Of a stretch of DNA of 64,000 nucleotides, positions 44,225-55,649 are shown piece after piece (position 1 is the first letter of the stretch; every line of letters begins with the position of its first letter). A program made the position numbers and the translations under genes. Source of the stretch: Icerya purchasi. Its lineage: Eukaryota; Arthropoda; Insecta; Hemiptera; Monophlebidae. The notes beneath the pieces are model-generated. The model had not been told where the DNA came from and searched no databases. It worked only from the letters and a program-made list of their open reading frames with translations. Where the stretch lies: positions 511,954,815 to 512,018,814 of the forward strand of contig CM077115.1 in NCBI GenBank assembly GCA_039619475.1, written 5' to 3'.

Positions 44225-44330
44225 GGGTAAACCTGGGAGTGACTTGGATCTGAACGAGACAAGTTTTGAACCCGTGACCTCTGGTTTCATAGCCAACCAC
44301 CTTAACTATTAGGCTACCAGGCTACCTCAT
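44225..44330 (-). repeat. tRNA-like SINE head, second family
   Basis: Minus strand: TAGCCTAATAGTTAAGG (A-box-like, complement of 44300-44316), GGTTGGCTATGAAACCAGAGG, and GGTTCAAAAC (B-box-like, complement of 44263-44272). Spacing fits a tRNA-type pol III promoter. It is unrelated in body sequence to the SINE at 6208. Confidence 0.6.
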
Positions 44331-44509
44331 AGTGATGTAATAAACAAAAAGTTTAGAATTTGCGCGCCAAACGAAGATTTTTAACTTTATGCGTTCGCCA
44401 TATGCAAAAATGACTGACGCAATGTTTCATTGTCGTCATTATGAAAAAATAAGTTTTTAAGACTGAAATATTTTCAACATAAATGTGATTTTAAAGTTCT
44501 GGTTAAACG

Positions 44510-44650
44510 ATTTTTTTTTTTTTTTTTTTTTAGAATAAGTTGTGGGTCTCACAGGGCAAATATGCCCGTTGTGTGAGTGCCCAACACTCTTATCAACGTT
44601 TATTATAATAGGTATATAGTACAATAAATTAAAACTAACTTAAATTATTT
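44510..44650 (-). mobile_element. Family A LINE 3' tail only
   Basis: T run at 44513-44531 followed by the conserved 3' UTR with the CTCACA/TGTGAG and GGGCA/TGCCC hairpin, truncated within about 120 bp. The severe 5' truncation is normal for LINE insertion. Confidence 0.75.
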
Positions 44651-45300
44651 CGTAACTAACAATAATAACAGACTTAGCCTTATTTATATTAAAGTAATAG
44701 CATATATAGATGTATGTATGCCAATAAAATAAAAATGCCGCGTAATACGCATCTGAATACCAATATATTGTGACGGATTCGGCCGCCATGACTTTCGATA
44801 TTTATCACGCTGTACCGAATTAAAAAATGATAATGATTACTTCTTTTCCAAATTCTAAATTCCTCATTTCTCCACATTTTGACAGTTTCTCAGGCCTCCG
44901 ATTTCTATTTCTCCGGTTTCTTCGGGCAGCGTGCAAACTGAGCATATTCCGACCGTAATGCTAGATCGACAAATTTCGTGGGAATTGCCAATGTGCACGG
45001 CGCCAATTTGGCGATCCGTGCATATGTGTGTGTTAATTATATGAGGGTGGTTCGTCCGATGTTTGTCCGATCTGGCGTTGTGTGCGTCGGAGATGCGATT
45101 CGAGCTACGTCGAGGCGTGAGAAGTTTTTTCTTAGAACCCGAAAAAACCGACGCAGGGTACCCGCCGTTCCACCGATTTTCAGAATGTTCTAGAAAAATC
45201 GGTGGCGCATTCATTTTTATATATATATATTTTTATTATTAGGCAAAATGGGCGTTCAAAAAGATCGTGGTCGAATTCTCTGTGAATTCGGGCCGATCAG

Positions 45301-45670
45301 TTCTCGCTTGCTGCTCGTCGCAGGCAGATCTCGACTGCTTTGGCCCGTGGGCACATTCGTTCTTTTTCATTGCTACGCGCCGTTAAGGCAATTTTCTTAC
45401 TATAATTTGAGTTCTCGCTTGCTGCTCGTCGCAGGCAGATCTCGACTGCTTTGGCCCGTGGGCACTTTCGTTTTTTCATTGCTACGCGCCGTTAAGGCAA
45501 TTTTTTTCTATAATTTGAGTCTTCGCTTCCTCGTGGTCGCGGTTAGATCTCAACTGCTTTGGCCCGTGGGCACGCTCGTTTTTGTATTTTTCACAGCTAC
45601 GCGCCCGTTCGAGGCAAAATTTATATCTTTTTCCACTGCTTTGGCCGCTTAAGGCAAAATTTATATCTGT
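45301..45670 (+). repeat. Tandem repeat inside LTR, period about 110 bp
   Basis: Three units start at 45301, 45412 and 45520, each with TGCTTTGGCCCGTGGGCAC and GCTACGCGCC; the first two are nearly identical, the third diverged, and a partial fourth (CTGCTTTGGCCGCTTAAGGC) follows near 45639. Confidence 0.85.
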
Positions 45671-45872
45671 TCGTTTTAAATCAAATATAACTCGGTTTAC
45701 ACATCTTACCAGAAGATTTGTTGTGTTTTTTTCTTTTTTTCTATTTTTCGCTATAAGGACACGTTTTCGTGATATCTCCGCCGCGGAGACCTTTTCTTTT
45801 TCGTGTAAACCTTAGGAAAGCCTAAAGCTCTTTCCGAACGAGCTAACGGTTACGTTACACCTGAAGTAACGT

Positions 45873-46055
45873 TGGCGCCCGGAACTTCTATTTCTTTTTA
45901 TTTTATTTTTTTTCTTTTTTTTATTCATCATCGGAAGCTGGTCAGTCACAAATGTCGCCTAAGAACAGGGACTAGTGAAGAGAGTTAATTCTTATCAAAT
46001 GGTACCCGAACAGGGACATAGTTAATTCTTAACAAATGGCGTCCGGAACAGGGAC
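45873..46055 (+). repeat. Array of primer-site-like sequences in the LTR
   Basis: TGGCGCCCGGAAC (45873), TGTCGCCTAAGAACAGGGAC (45953), TGGTACCCGAACAGGGAC (46000) and TGGCGTCCGGAACAGGGAC (46037) all resemble the 18-base complement of the tRNA-Lys 3' end, with AGTTAATTCTTA-type spacers. The solo LTR at 56842 has the same arrangement (57693, 57774, 57827). Confidence 0.7.
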
Positions 46056-46090
46056 AAAAATTTAAGTTCAAACAACGAATAAGTTACAAA

Positions 46091-46113
46091 TGGCGGCCCG
46101 AACGAACAGGGAC
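46091..46113 (+). other. Primer binding site, tRNA-Lys type
   Basis: TGGCGGCCCGAACGAACAGG then GAC, two bases after the LTR end; equals the canonical lysine primer site with a GAAC duplication and one extra G. Role: priming of minus-strand DNA synthesis. Confidence 0.6.
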
Positions 46114-46461
46114 TCGATAGTATATGGATAGATACGTTACCTGATACGAAAAAGGAAGCAGCGGTTTCATCGGAGAAGGATCTGCCAAGCGGAAACAGAT
46201 AAGATTTTATATTATTTTAATTCTCTCCTCGGCCTGCTATAGCTTAAATACGTTTTATTTTCTCGTGGTTCACTCATTCAAAATTTTAAAAATTTATTTT
46301 TTTTATTTTTCTGTTTTTCTCGCGTTAAGAATTATTCAAAATATTTTTTGTTAACGAACCGGAGTTTCGAAATTACTTTATTTTATTTAAATTTTAATAT
46401 TTAATTTCCGATAGTTAGGCCCGAATTTTCTTATTTTTTATTTTAATTACCCTGCGTGAAA

Positions 46462-47883
46462 ATGGAGAACGAGGATTTAGCCAGAGTGGTGGTGACCAGG
46501 GGAAATTATCGTGATATGGATGAAAGTGAAGAGGATATGCAGAATGAGATATCGGATCGTATTTCTGAGGCTAGTTCGGAGGTGAACTCGGAAGAAACGT
46601 GTCGCGCTCCAGTAAACTCAGAGACACCCGTAACTCAACCATCTCTCGAGGATTTAAGACAGCTCATGCTCGGTCTAAAGGAAAATAATAATAAAAATTT
46701 TAACAGTTTAAAAGACAAAATAAATAATAAATTCGAAGAAAATAATAAAAAAAGCGCGGAGGATAATATAAAAAATTTTAATAATTTAAAAGACGAAATA
46801 AATAGTAGATTCGAAGAAAATAATAAAAATCTTAAAGAAGAAATGAGAGAAAGTAATGAAAAAATCGTGGAAAGTAATAATAATCTAAAAGAAGAAATAA
46901 ATAACAAGCTTGAAGAACACAATAAAAATTTCAATAATTTCGAGACAAAAATAAATAATTTCGAGGAAAAATTAAATACAATTAACGCAAATATTAACAA
47001 GAAATTGGATTATAACTTAAAACAAATTAATAATAAACTGGAGGAAAGTAACACAAAGATAAATAATAAATTGGAAGAATTGAATAAACACAATTCCTCA
47101 TTAATTAATAAATTCGATCTTTTAGAAAACAAATTAAACGTTGAACTCGAAAAACCTAAAATCGAAGTCGAAGAAGAACTCAATAAAATACCTAAAGTTA
47201 AAATTTATGAAAATAATCAAGATCTTAAAAATGTTGGAGATGGATCTGCGGTCTCCGGTGAGCCGATGCAAGGTGAAAAGGTAGAGAATGAATTAGTTGA
47301 GGTAATCACCATGTCTGAGGAGAATGAAGAGAAACGAAATGTAAGTGACGAGGAACAGGGGCTTAATGCCAATATAAATGATCTCAAAAATACAAATAAT
47401 AATAATAATGCCTGTAGGGTCCATAATAATGATAATGATAATTTGAATAGTAACGATAACAGCAATATTAGCGATCAGACCAATATAAATAATCAAGACG
47501 ATCGCGATGATCCGTTTAAAATAATTTCTACAAATAATATTAAAGATTTAAAAGTCAGCAAGAAAATACGTCACAAGAAAAGAGAAGCAAGTAAAGCTAA
47601 AATTGGAAAAATTAAACACCAAATCGGAAGATTTATAAATAAGAATAATAAACCTAACATTAAACGCAAAACTAAGAAAACCAAGTACAAATTTAACTAT
47701 TTGAAGTCCGGATACATGAAAGATTCAAAGGTAAGTAATAATTCTCGTCGGTTGGGACGTTGCTCCCGTTACCATCTCCGGTTGTGGAAGTATCGGCGTA
47801 AATAATTAATAATTAAATAAGCTAGCCAAGTTTTTTTTTTTTTTTAGGATAACGACATAAATAATTTAATTAAAAAACACTAA
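46462..47883 (+). CDS. Gag-position coiled-coil protein, apparently spliced
   Basis: Likely structural protein of the LTR element, placed where gag lies (after LTR and primer site), but without the major homology region or zinc knuckles, so the assignment rests on position. ATG at 46462 (MENEDLARVVVTRGNY); a GTG-led extension to 46456 is not needed. Residues about 1-75 are acidic; about 75-245 are a long Asn/Lys/Glu coiled coil with repeated NNKLEE and NFNNLKDEIN units; a Asn/Asp-rich linker follows; the end is strongly basic (KIRHKKREASKAKIGK, NKPNIKRKTKK). At 47730 the frame meets CAAAG|GTAAGTAA, a near-perfect splice donor, and at 47847 a T tract plus TAG; joining them keeps the frame in phase 0 and ends at TAA 47881-47883, adding DNDINNLIKKH (434 aa). 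Unspliced, it would run to 47805 (447 aa). Confidence 0.6.
47731..47847 (+). other. Predicted 117-bp intron in the gag-position gene
   Basis: GTAAGTAA at the 5' end, a 15-base T tract then AG at the 3' end, TTAATAATTAAAT-type branch region about 40 bases before. Phase 0. Confidence 0.55.
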
Positions 47884-50780
47884 TACACATTAATAATAAA
47901 AGAAATTTAGTCAAAACTCGTCTAGGACGTGAGGTATTTTTTTGATTTTGAAGTTTGAGATGAGTACAGATAGACGTGAGGTGAGGAATGTCTAGTAGGA
48001 GGATTTGTTCTGTTTTGTTTTAGAAAGGCTTAGTATGAGGATTTGGTTTGTTTTGCTTTGGTGTGCTATGTTCTGTTCTGTTTTGCTTTGGTGTGCTATG
48101 TTCTGTTTCTGTTCTGTTCTGCTCTGTTTTGCTTGGTTGGATTTTATATTTTGGTGCGCTTTTTCAAAGGTTTTGTTGCGATGTTTTGCCGACCTAGAGT
48201 GCTCTGAGATCTGTGTTTATTTTGAATGTAAGGATTAGTTGTGAGTTCGCTGCCGATTGCCCAGAGAGCTTTGTTTATGTTTACATTTGGTGTTGAGAAG
48301 GCAGAAGGTATACGATGTGCGAGAAAGAGCTCGACCTATGTGTGTACTCGCTCAAAATTTTATTTCAAAATTATTTTATTTTTATTTTTTTTTATATTTT
48401 CATCTGGGCGAAATGCTTCGGATTTCGGGTTTTGCAGTTTTTCCCGTTTAAAAAACTTGTTTTGTTTTTGTTTACCTCTACATTCATACTTACCACTCTG
48501 GTCTATAACCTCTTGCGTTTATGTGAGGTGTAAATGAGGATATATTATATTTCCGATTTACGAAATTACGCATTATTATGTTCATGTCATGTTATATTTT
48601 ATATGTACTTTTTTTAATACTTTGTCTGGGCGTAAAACACGCTTCGGAGCGCAGCTTTTTTTCGGTTTTTTTCCTGCTATGAAATAAAAACTTGTTACCC
48701 GTGTGAACGCTGTCGTTCCACATTAGTGCTTGTGCTCATATCCGCTACCTCTTGTACCTGCATTAGGTGTGTGGGAGTGCATGGCGAACTACGGAGCGAT
48801 GGATGCATACATGTAAATAGATTTTATATGTTTTTTTTCTTATGTATTTTGTCTAGGGTAATCCCTTTTATTTCTTTTATATATTTTTTACATATTTGAT
48901 CCAACTTAGTATGCTGGATTTATTTTTTTTTTTGACCATATTTTGGTTTTGGTCGTCTACATTTACATTCTTTTCTGTTTAGGGAAACTATTGCGATATT
49001 TTTTTTTAGTTCTCTTGGTTCTCGCAATAACCTTTTATTTTATATATGTTATTTTATTTTATTTTTTTTTGTTTGTTTTGTCGATCGCCGTCACTTTGTG
49101 GGCGTCGTCGTGGCCTCTTGGCTTCGTGGTTGTTTAACTTTTAATTTTTCTTGTTTTTTCTCTTTCCTTACCCTCTTTTCGCTTTCCTTCCGATTCACCT
49201 TCTCATCCGCAGATTTCTCCTTTTGCCACTTTGGTCGAATTTTCTAGTTGTTGGTAGACGTTAAGTCTGGAGTTACCATACTAGGATTAGTTACTCACGG
49301 CGAGGTGTTATCAATTCTTTGTGTTCCACTTAATTTTTCTTAGGAATCCCTTATCATTTCCTTTTCTACAAGCATCGATTTTGTTTTATTTTTTTTATTC
49401 CCTTTTTCATTTTTCCTTCTTTTCTTTCTTATTTTTCTCCAATTTCGTCCATAGCGTCACATGATGGGTCCGGTCGAGTAGAAAATGGATACCTGGTACT
49501 CTAGCGGGATCTGTATTTTTTTATTTATTTTTATTCCCCTTCTGACGTGCGAGTTTTTCGGTGTAATGGACGACAACATAAAACGTATGCGGCCACGACA
49601 TTGGATTTAAGCCTCGATAGAACACGCGGAAAAGATTTTGGCTTTGCCAAAAACAAATAATACAACTTCGGTATAGCCAATTATGCTACCGAGAATAATA
49701 AGCATCACGACGCTACGCCCGCCAAGGGTGCCGGGAAGTATGGTAATATGTTAAAGTCACTCGGCTGAGATTTCTGTCTGTGATCGCGATCTAATAATGA
49801 TAAATTTTGTTTTTTTAGTGTTGTTCATATCCTACTAATTTGTTATCGATTGCTGTTTCTTTATCTTGCATTTTTCCATTCCCTGTTTGAATAATTTCTC
49901 TCCTTCCGAGTTTAATAACATTTTTTTTATAAGAATATGTGACGCCGGAAAAATATATAGAATTTCGGTGTCGTGCCGGTGGTCGCTATTCTCCTCTTTT
50001 TCATATTCCTTTTCGATTCTCGGTTTACGTTTTATTATCCTGGAGTCAAGTGTGCGCGGTGGTGTTCCACAGAGTCGACGATCACGAGCGAACCTTCTTA
50101 TATTTTATTGTTTTTGTTTGTCGTTTATAATCGGCATTCTTGCTATTTTTGTCACTATTTTTGTTTTTATACGGGTGGCGATCCAGTTTCGGATCGATGT
50201 TTATTAACGTTGGTTTATTTTTATCTCTATATTTCGTTTATGGTATCATTCGATGTCATCATGGTAGGGTAGTTTATAACCAATTGAGTTATATGTTTTT
50301 TTTTAACATGTGTCTATCCATTTTTATAGATATGCTTCTAATTTTTTTTAAAAAATTTCTTCGTCATTTCAAATGTTATTCGACGTCTGGTCGATATATT
50401 TTTTTACACAGTCAGTAGAGTGTCGCCTTAAACATTTTACATTTTATTGTTATTTACTTGATACGATCATTTAATATACCAACCCCGTTTATATTGCCAC
50501 TGGGACAGCGTGTGAGTGTAATTGTGCGATTCTCCGGGCTTACGCACACGTGTTTGTAAGTTCCGGAGGTCGGAGCGTGAATGAATAACGTGTACACCAG
50601 GCCCCTTCAAATTAAACCTAAAATCATAATTTCTTAAATTTTTCTAAATTTTTTTTATTTTTTATATATTTCCCCGCGAGTTTCAATGGTCTGGTTAAGT
50701 GTAATTCCAGCCGTTTATCCTCATACATTTTTTTGTAATCCTGTTGAGTGTTCCTGTTCTATTCTTCATCCTGTCATATT
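47884..50780 (+). other. T-rich region, no pol or env recognised
   Basis: Strongly T-biased plus strand with no protease, RT or integrase motif in any frame that I could see. 48030-48130 repeats TTTTGCTTTGGTGTGCTATG. This is probably the untranslated internal part or flank of a non-autonomous LTR element, or unrelated simple DNA. Confidence 0.45.
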
Positions 50781-51042
50781 CGGTGACAAGCGCCGTAGAA
50801 GGCTTGTAAGGCAGCTCCGGAGCCTAAGGAATCCGAAGACCGGTGTAACGCCCGGTTCACCGTTGGCTCCCAATCAAGAGGGATGATCGTTGCGAGTTAG
50901 ATGTGATGTTCGGTGACAAGCGCCGTAGAAGGCTTGTAAGGCAGCTCCGGAGCCTAAGGAATCCGAAGACCGGTGTAGTACCCGGTTCACAGTTGGCTCC
51001 CCAACCAAGAGGGATGTTCGTTGTTAGTTCAGATGTGCTGAG
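50781..51042 (+). repeat. 130-bp tandem dimer, GC-rich
   Basis: CGGTGACAAGCGCCGTAGAA at 50781 and 50911; the first about 95 bases of the two units are almost identical (GTAACG versus GTAGTA is the main difference), then they diverge. Confidence 0.9.
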
Positions 51043-51293
51043 TAGGGGACCCCAGCGTTTTTTTTGGAGGGTTCCTCTAGGTAAGCCAAGTTCATGTCCC
51101 TCGAGCGGTCCGATCGGTCGTGTTGGCATGCAGAAGGTTGGAATATGTTGGATGTTCGTGACGCCGAGGGGACATTCATTGCGTCCCATGAAATAAGATG
51201 GTGATCGCACTCAGGGGGTGTCTATAACGGGGGTCCCAGTCAAGTCCACCATTAGGTTGGGTAGGCCAGGTAGGAGGGAAAGGATCCGTGTGG

Positions 51294-51473
51294 GGCGTCG
51301 CTGTGGTGCACTGCCGGAAAGATGCCGGGTGGCCCAGTTCGCACGTTCCCGCGGGCGTCGCTGAGGTGCACTGCCGGAAAGATGCCGGGTGGCCCAGTTC
51401 GTACGTTCCCGCCGGCGTCGCTGTGGTACACTGCCGGAAAGATGCCGGGTGGCCCAGTTCGTACGTCCCCGCG
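51294..51473. repeat. 60-bp minisatellite, three units
   Basis: Exactly 60-bp period with ACTGCCGGAAAGATGCCGGG in each unit and only a few substitutions. 60 is a multiple of three, so frames on both strands stay open (minus strand unit: NWATRHLSGSAPQRR), which I take as a consequence of the period and not as a gene. Confidence 0.9.
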
Positions 51474-51539
51474 CCATTTTTTATCAGGGGGTGTCGTTGG
51501 TAGGTTTAAATTTCCACTGCATAGGCCAATGGGGGTGTT

Positions 51540-51715
51540 TGTGTTGTGCGTGACTGAGTGCCACTTTTTGGGCTATGTGCCAACTTTTATTTGTTGTTTT
51601 ATTTTGAGTAGCGTCACTTTTGGGCAATGTGCCAATGTTTTTGTTATTTGATTTCGAGTAGCGCTGCTTTTCGGGCCATGGGCCAGTTTTTTATTTGTCG
51701 TTTTTCTTCAAGTGG
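51540..51715. repeat. Diverged tandem repeat, period about 60 bp
   Basis: Three units with GAGTRSCRYYRCTTTT, GGGCYATGTGCCA-like text and TTTTATTTGTYGTTTT. CAGGGGGTGTC occurs at 51212, 51485 and 51738 around these repeats and looks like a polypurine tract followed by an LTR start, but no LTR follows that I can match. Confidence 0.6.
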
Positions 51716-51749
51716 CTCAGTCGCGCGTATATTGTGTCAGGGGGTGTCT

Positions 51750-54700
51750 GGGAATTTTTTTTTTTTATTTTTTTTTATTATTTGTCCAAATGGAGTACCG
51801 GTCTTGTCTGCCGGGCCTCTCTCTCTTTGTTAGGAGAACTATTTTATTTTTTATTGTGTTCCTCAGTTATTCCCATATTCCTCAAAGGCTACGTGGAGCT
51901 CACACATCGCATGACCAATCACTCCCTGAAGATTCGATGCAGGCTCTTCATGGTATGTCAATCTGCTGCTACAAGCGATAAACGTCTCTCATAATGGCGG
52001 ATGGTATTGTATTGAAGTTCGTCTGAGAGGTCGAAGTTCACACAGGCCCAACGTGTGGAAAAAAAGGCTTTATACCACCGCAATATTGTTGCTCGCAAAA
52101 AACATTCCCTTAAATACGCACCTTGGATTTCGGCATACCGTCGTTCGATCTGAATATTATCCATTTAACGCAATGGTGCAAGTAGTCTGTGGTCGATCTC
52201 CGAATACACTAACTTCCAACGAGTGTTACACAGCGATTATTTCACACAGAGCCTTCGACGAGCACTCTTTCGATTTGAAAAAGAACAAACTTTAATTTCA
52301 TGTTACATTTTTGGCGCTAAATAGCGTTGGTTGTCCGCCGGACGCTTTGTCTCAATTCCTGTGGAACACGCATTGTAAATTATAGTTATCTTTAACTTAA
52401 CATACGGAATCCTCAGCGCATGAAATATCGAAATTGACTGAACTTGTTCTTATATGCAGATTGTTTCATATTATTGCGTCCCCTCCGACTAGAAGTGAAA
52501 TGGTGGCTTCTCTTTATCATATCGTAAACGGTAACACAGATTAGATTAATATAAAAATCTTATAATCGGAGCACTTAAATTATAATTCTGCACAAGCTGA
52601 AAACGGTTTATCCGAATATAATTTGTTCAGTTTTTATTGCGCTAGGAAAAGACATGGTGATTCATGCAGAAATAAGAAAAAGAAACGTTTACTTCTTCAT
52701 TGGAACTTGGTCTCTTCCCACCCAACATTCTTTGTTTTCTATACTCTGTATCAGTTGCTCCGCCTCCCATAATTTCTGCTATTAGTTCTTCCATACTGTT
52801 TACTTCCAACTGAATTAAGATCGAATTAACTTTTTTCCCACCTACCGATAAACACCAAAAAAAAAAAAAAAAAAAAAAAAAATCGCATGCAAAACATTTG
52901 TTTCCTTGGACAAAAAAAAAAAAAAAGAAAAGTATATCATTCGATATATAGTACTTTGGTATTATCGGTTACTGGGAAATGCGCAAAAAAAAACTATTAA
53001 ATAATTACCGGAGAATGCTCGGTGCCAGCCCATTATAACACGTTTACTCAGCTAATGAACGGTATTTGGATGAGTATCAACACAGTACTACTTACCCGGC
53101 TGCAGTGTTTCATCGCACAATTAAATATAAAATAATCTTAATTAAAATATAAAAACTACTAAATAATAAAACTATTAATTACAAACAACACGCACATGCA
53201 CGCACCTACATATATGTACAAAAATACTCAAGAAATACTGACGAAAATGTGGAATTTAAAATTAAATTTTTAACAGTACACCCTGATACATCAGGTACGT
53301 GCTATTGTAAAATGTATAAACTGTAATAAGAGTAAATTGCTTTGATTTTATTTAAGTCATAGTTTAAAGTAATAACCTATATTATAGATTCAGAACAGCG
53401 AACTTAACATACCAAAGTGCAATCTGTGAAAATAAGACTAAAAATTTCAATTTATTGGATTTAATATAGGTAGTATAATTCACGTGCCCATTTCAAGCGT
53501 TGATCTTTGATTAAATCAATACGCCAAAAAAATGTATATTTAATCAAAAATACAAGAAAACATTGAAAATCAATTAGTACCGAAAATATCGTGACTTTCT
53601 TCTTTACTCATTTCATTTAAAAGAAAAGAAAAAAAGTTAAGTTACTTGCCAATTACGGAAAATTATACGTAATTTTTTTGGCTACTATATTATTAATTTC
53701 GAATTTTACGATAACAAATAAATTATCAAAACCAAAATAAAATATTTTTGAAAACTGATTTTAACTCAACTATCGATACCTTTTAGTTGAGATAATATTG
53801 TTGATTAGAAAATTTCACCCAATTCAAACGTAATAATGCACTCTAATCAACTACTTTAGAATTAAAATGTCACAATTACAAATCTTATAACTAACATTCT
53901 TTAAATTAAAAATAATAAAAACAAACGTTTTTAAACAAAACCCGTTTTCAGCTTAATACGTTAACAGATGATACAGAACAATAAAACACATTATTATTCG
54001 CATATGTGTTATCTTACATACGAAAATATGCGTATATGCAGGATGCACTGGAAGATTACAAATCATTTGTTCATCTTGAAGAACATTTTAATTTGTACTG
54101 TTTATTAAAAAAGCTCGAAATTAATTTCTCCGTATTTAAAAACATTTTACACTGGTACACGTAAGTAAAGATAGTAATAACAATTATTAATTAAAATTAC
54201 CTCGCACGTTCAACTCTAATCCATTTCAATGATAAATGCGCCCTTTCCGTTTATATCAAATTTTTCAATGCTATTATATTTTTATTAAACTCACTAATAA
54301 AATACAAACGAGGATACCTAAAAAATGTATTAAACTTAAAGAAATTTGCATTGTTTAAATTATACAGACACTATTCTATATACATCGTATAAATAAACTA
54401 GTAAAGTTCGTTTACAGTTATTTTTTTTTTATTTTACAACTCTTTTCCAAACACGTTAACGTATTTTAAAATAACATCAGTACTTACCAGTGGGTCGGTG
54501 TGGGTACAAAAGTGCAGCTGCTAAATTCAACTGTGTCAATAATAAACATTAATCGATATACCCACATCCTTTCGTTATCATGCTCCGATAACAACGTGTA
54601 TATTTAACGACAGAGGAAATATATATGTAACAGCAGAAGGACACGACTACTATTTCTAACACGTTACTGTGGCTCATCATGAATATTCAAATAGTTTTAA

Positions 54701-55649
54701 CTTAGACTCGGCCAAACGATCAAGCACATTACGTCTAATTGTAAAATAACAAAGTTAGCCGAACAATATTAGTCTTATAAAATGTAATATAAATAATTTC
54801 ATAAAGAATTAAATGGCGGATACGTGTTCTAATCCACCATCGGCGTCCCAGTCAAGCTCAGTATCCGATTTTTTAACAGATTAGTGCCAGTGAGAAGATA
54901 CATTTCAACAATCATCTACGCGTCCTTTATTTATTTCTTAGTTTACATTTCATATCTTTTACCATAATTTATTACTAAACAATTTATTCTCATACATTTC
55001 TGTTAGAATATTTTATGTTAATTTATGAAAGAGACACGTTACTTTCTGGTTTTCTGGCAAATAATTTTTATTACACTGATAAAAACTACAATGGCGGGAA
55101 TTTTTGAAACACGATTATTTTTCTTGTCAAGTAAAAAATCAAAAACAATGGTTCTTTTCTTTTTTTTTTTAAATTCAATTTTCTATCTCTTTTCTATTTA
55201 ATAAAAAAAAACCTTTAATTTCAATGTGATATTCAGCAAAAATTAATCTGCAGCAGCAGATTTCAACTATGTTCGCTAATCTTGTAAATAAAATTATGAT
55301 TGAATATTTATTAGTGTGACGTATAAGTTAAAAAACTGAAATTCAGAAATACTTTTAAGAATATACATACTCAATTTTAAAATGGCGGACACCACCGAGG
55401 TAATCTTGTATGAAATAACATTTCCATTGTTAATTTTTTAATGATAAAAAAAAAAAAAAAAAAAAAAAACATTCGGAGAACGTAAACTGTTGTAACGCTT
55501 AAGCAAAAAAGCATCAAGTATCCGAAAAATTCCTATTCGTTTTTCGAAAGTAATGATTCTATAGCGGTGAACTAGTTTTCGGTTCATTAAATAAATTGTA
55601 CAATTCCATTATTTTCGAGGCTATTTAGAAGAATAGTGAATGCTATTAA
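51750..55649. other. Mostly AT-rich spacer
   Basis: 51840-52300 is less AT-rich with overlapping frames on both strands (for example a plus-strand frame to 52295) that I do not recognise. A run at 52859-52882. The remainder is AT-rich without supported features. Confidence 0.45.

Larger units (their letters stand above)
44769..46088 (+). repeat. 5' LTR of an LTR retrotransposon (about 1.3 kb)
   Basis: Starts TGTGACGGATTC and ends TTACA, followed two bases later by a tRNA-Lys-type primer site. It matches the solo LTR at 56842-57871 in several collinear places: the start (TGTAACGGATTC there), TTCTAGAAAAATCGGYG (45188 here, 57197 there), GGACACGT..GTGA..TCC..GGAGAC (about 45755-45795 here), TGGCGCCC (45873 and 57693) and the end (ACA). 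The middle here carries a 110-bp tandem repeat that the other lacks. No matching 3' LTR was found in the window, so the element is incomplete or lost its 3' end. Confidence 0.6.

Noticed and set aside
45248..45652. 134-codon plus-strand frame
   Set aside because: It is produced by the 110-bp tandem repeat within the LTR and shifts frame between units.
46635..47000. Minus-strand Leu/Ser-rich membrane-like frame
   Set aside because: Antisense of the Asn/Lys/Glu coiled coil; such antisense always reads as Leu/Phe/Ser-rich.
48005..48540. Hydrophobic Cys/Phe-rich frames
   Set aside because: They follow from the T-rich, TG-repeat composition; three overlapping frames are equally open.
51211..51477. 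20-residue repeat protein on minus (NWATRHLSGSAPQRR units)
   Set aside because: The 60-bp period keeps every frame open on both strands; there is no start context, homologue or flanking gene.
52053..52295. 80-codon plus-strand frame in a less AT-rich patch
   Set aside because: Overlaps an equally plausible minus frame, with no homologue known to me and no splice evidence; mentioned only as unrecognised sequence.
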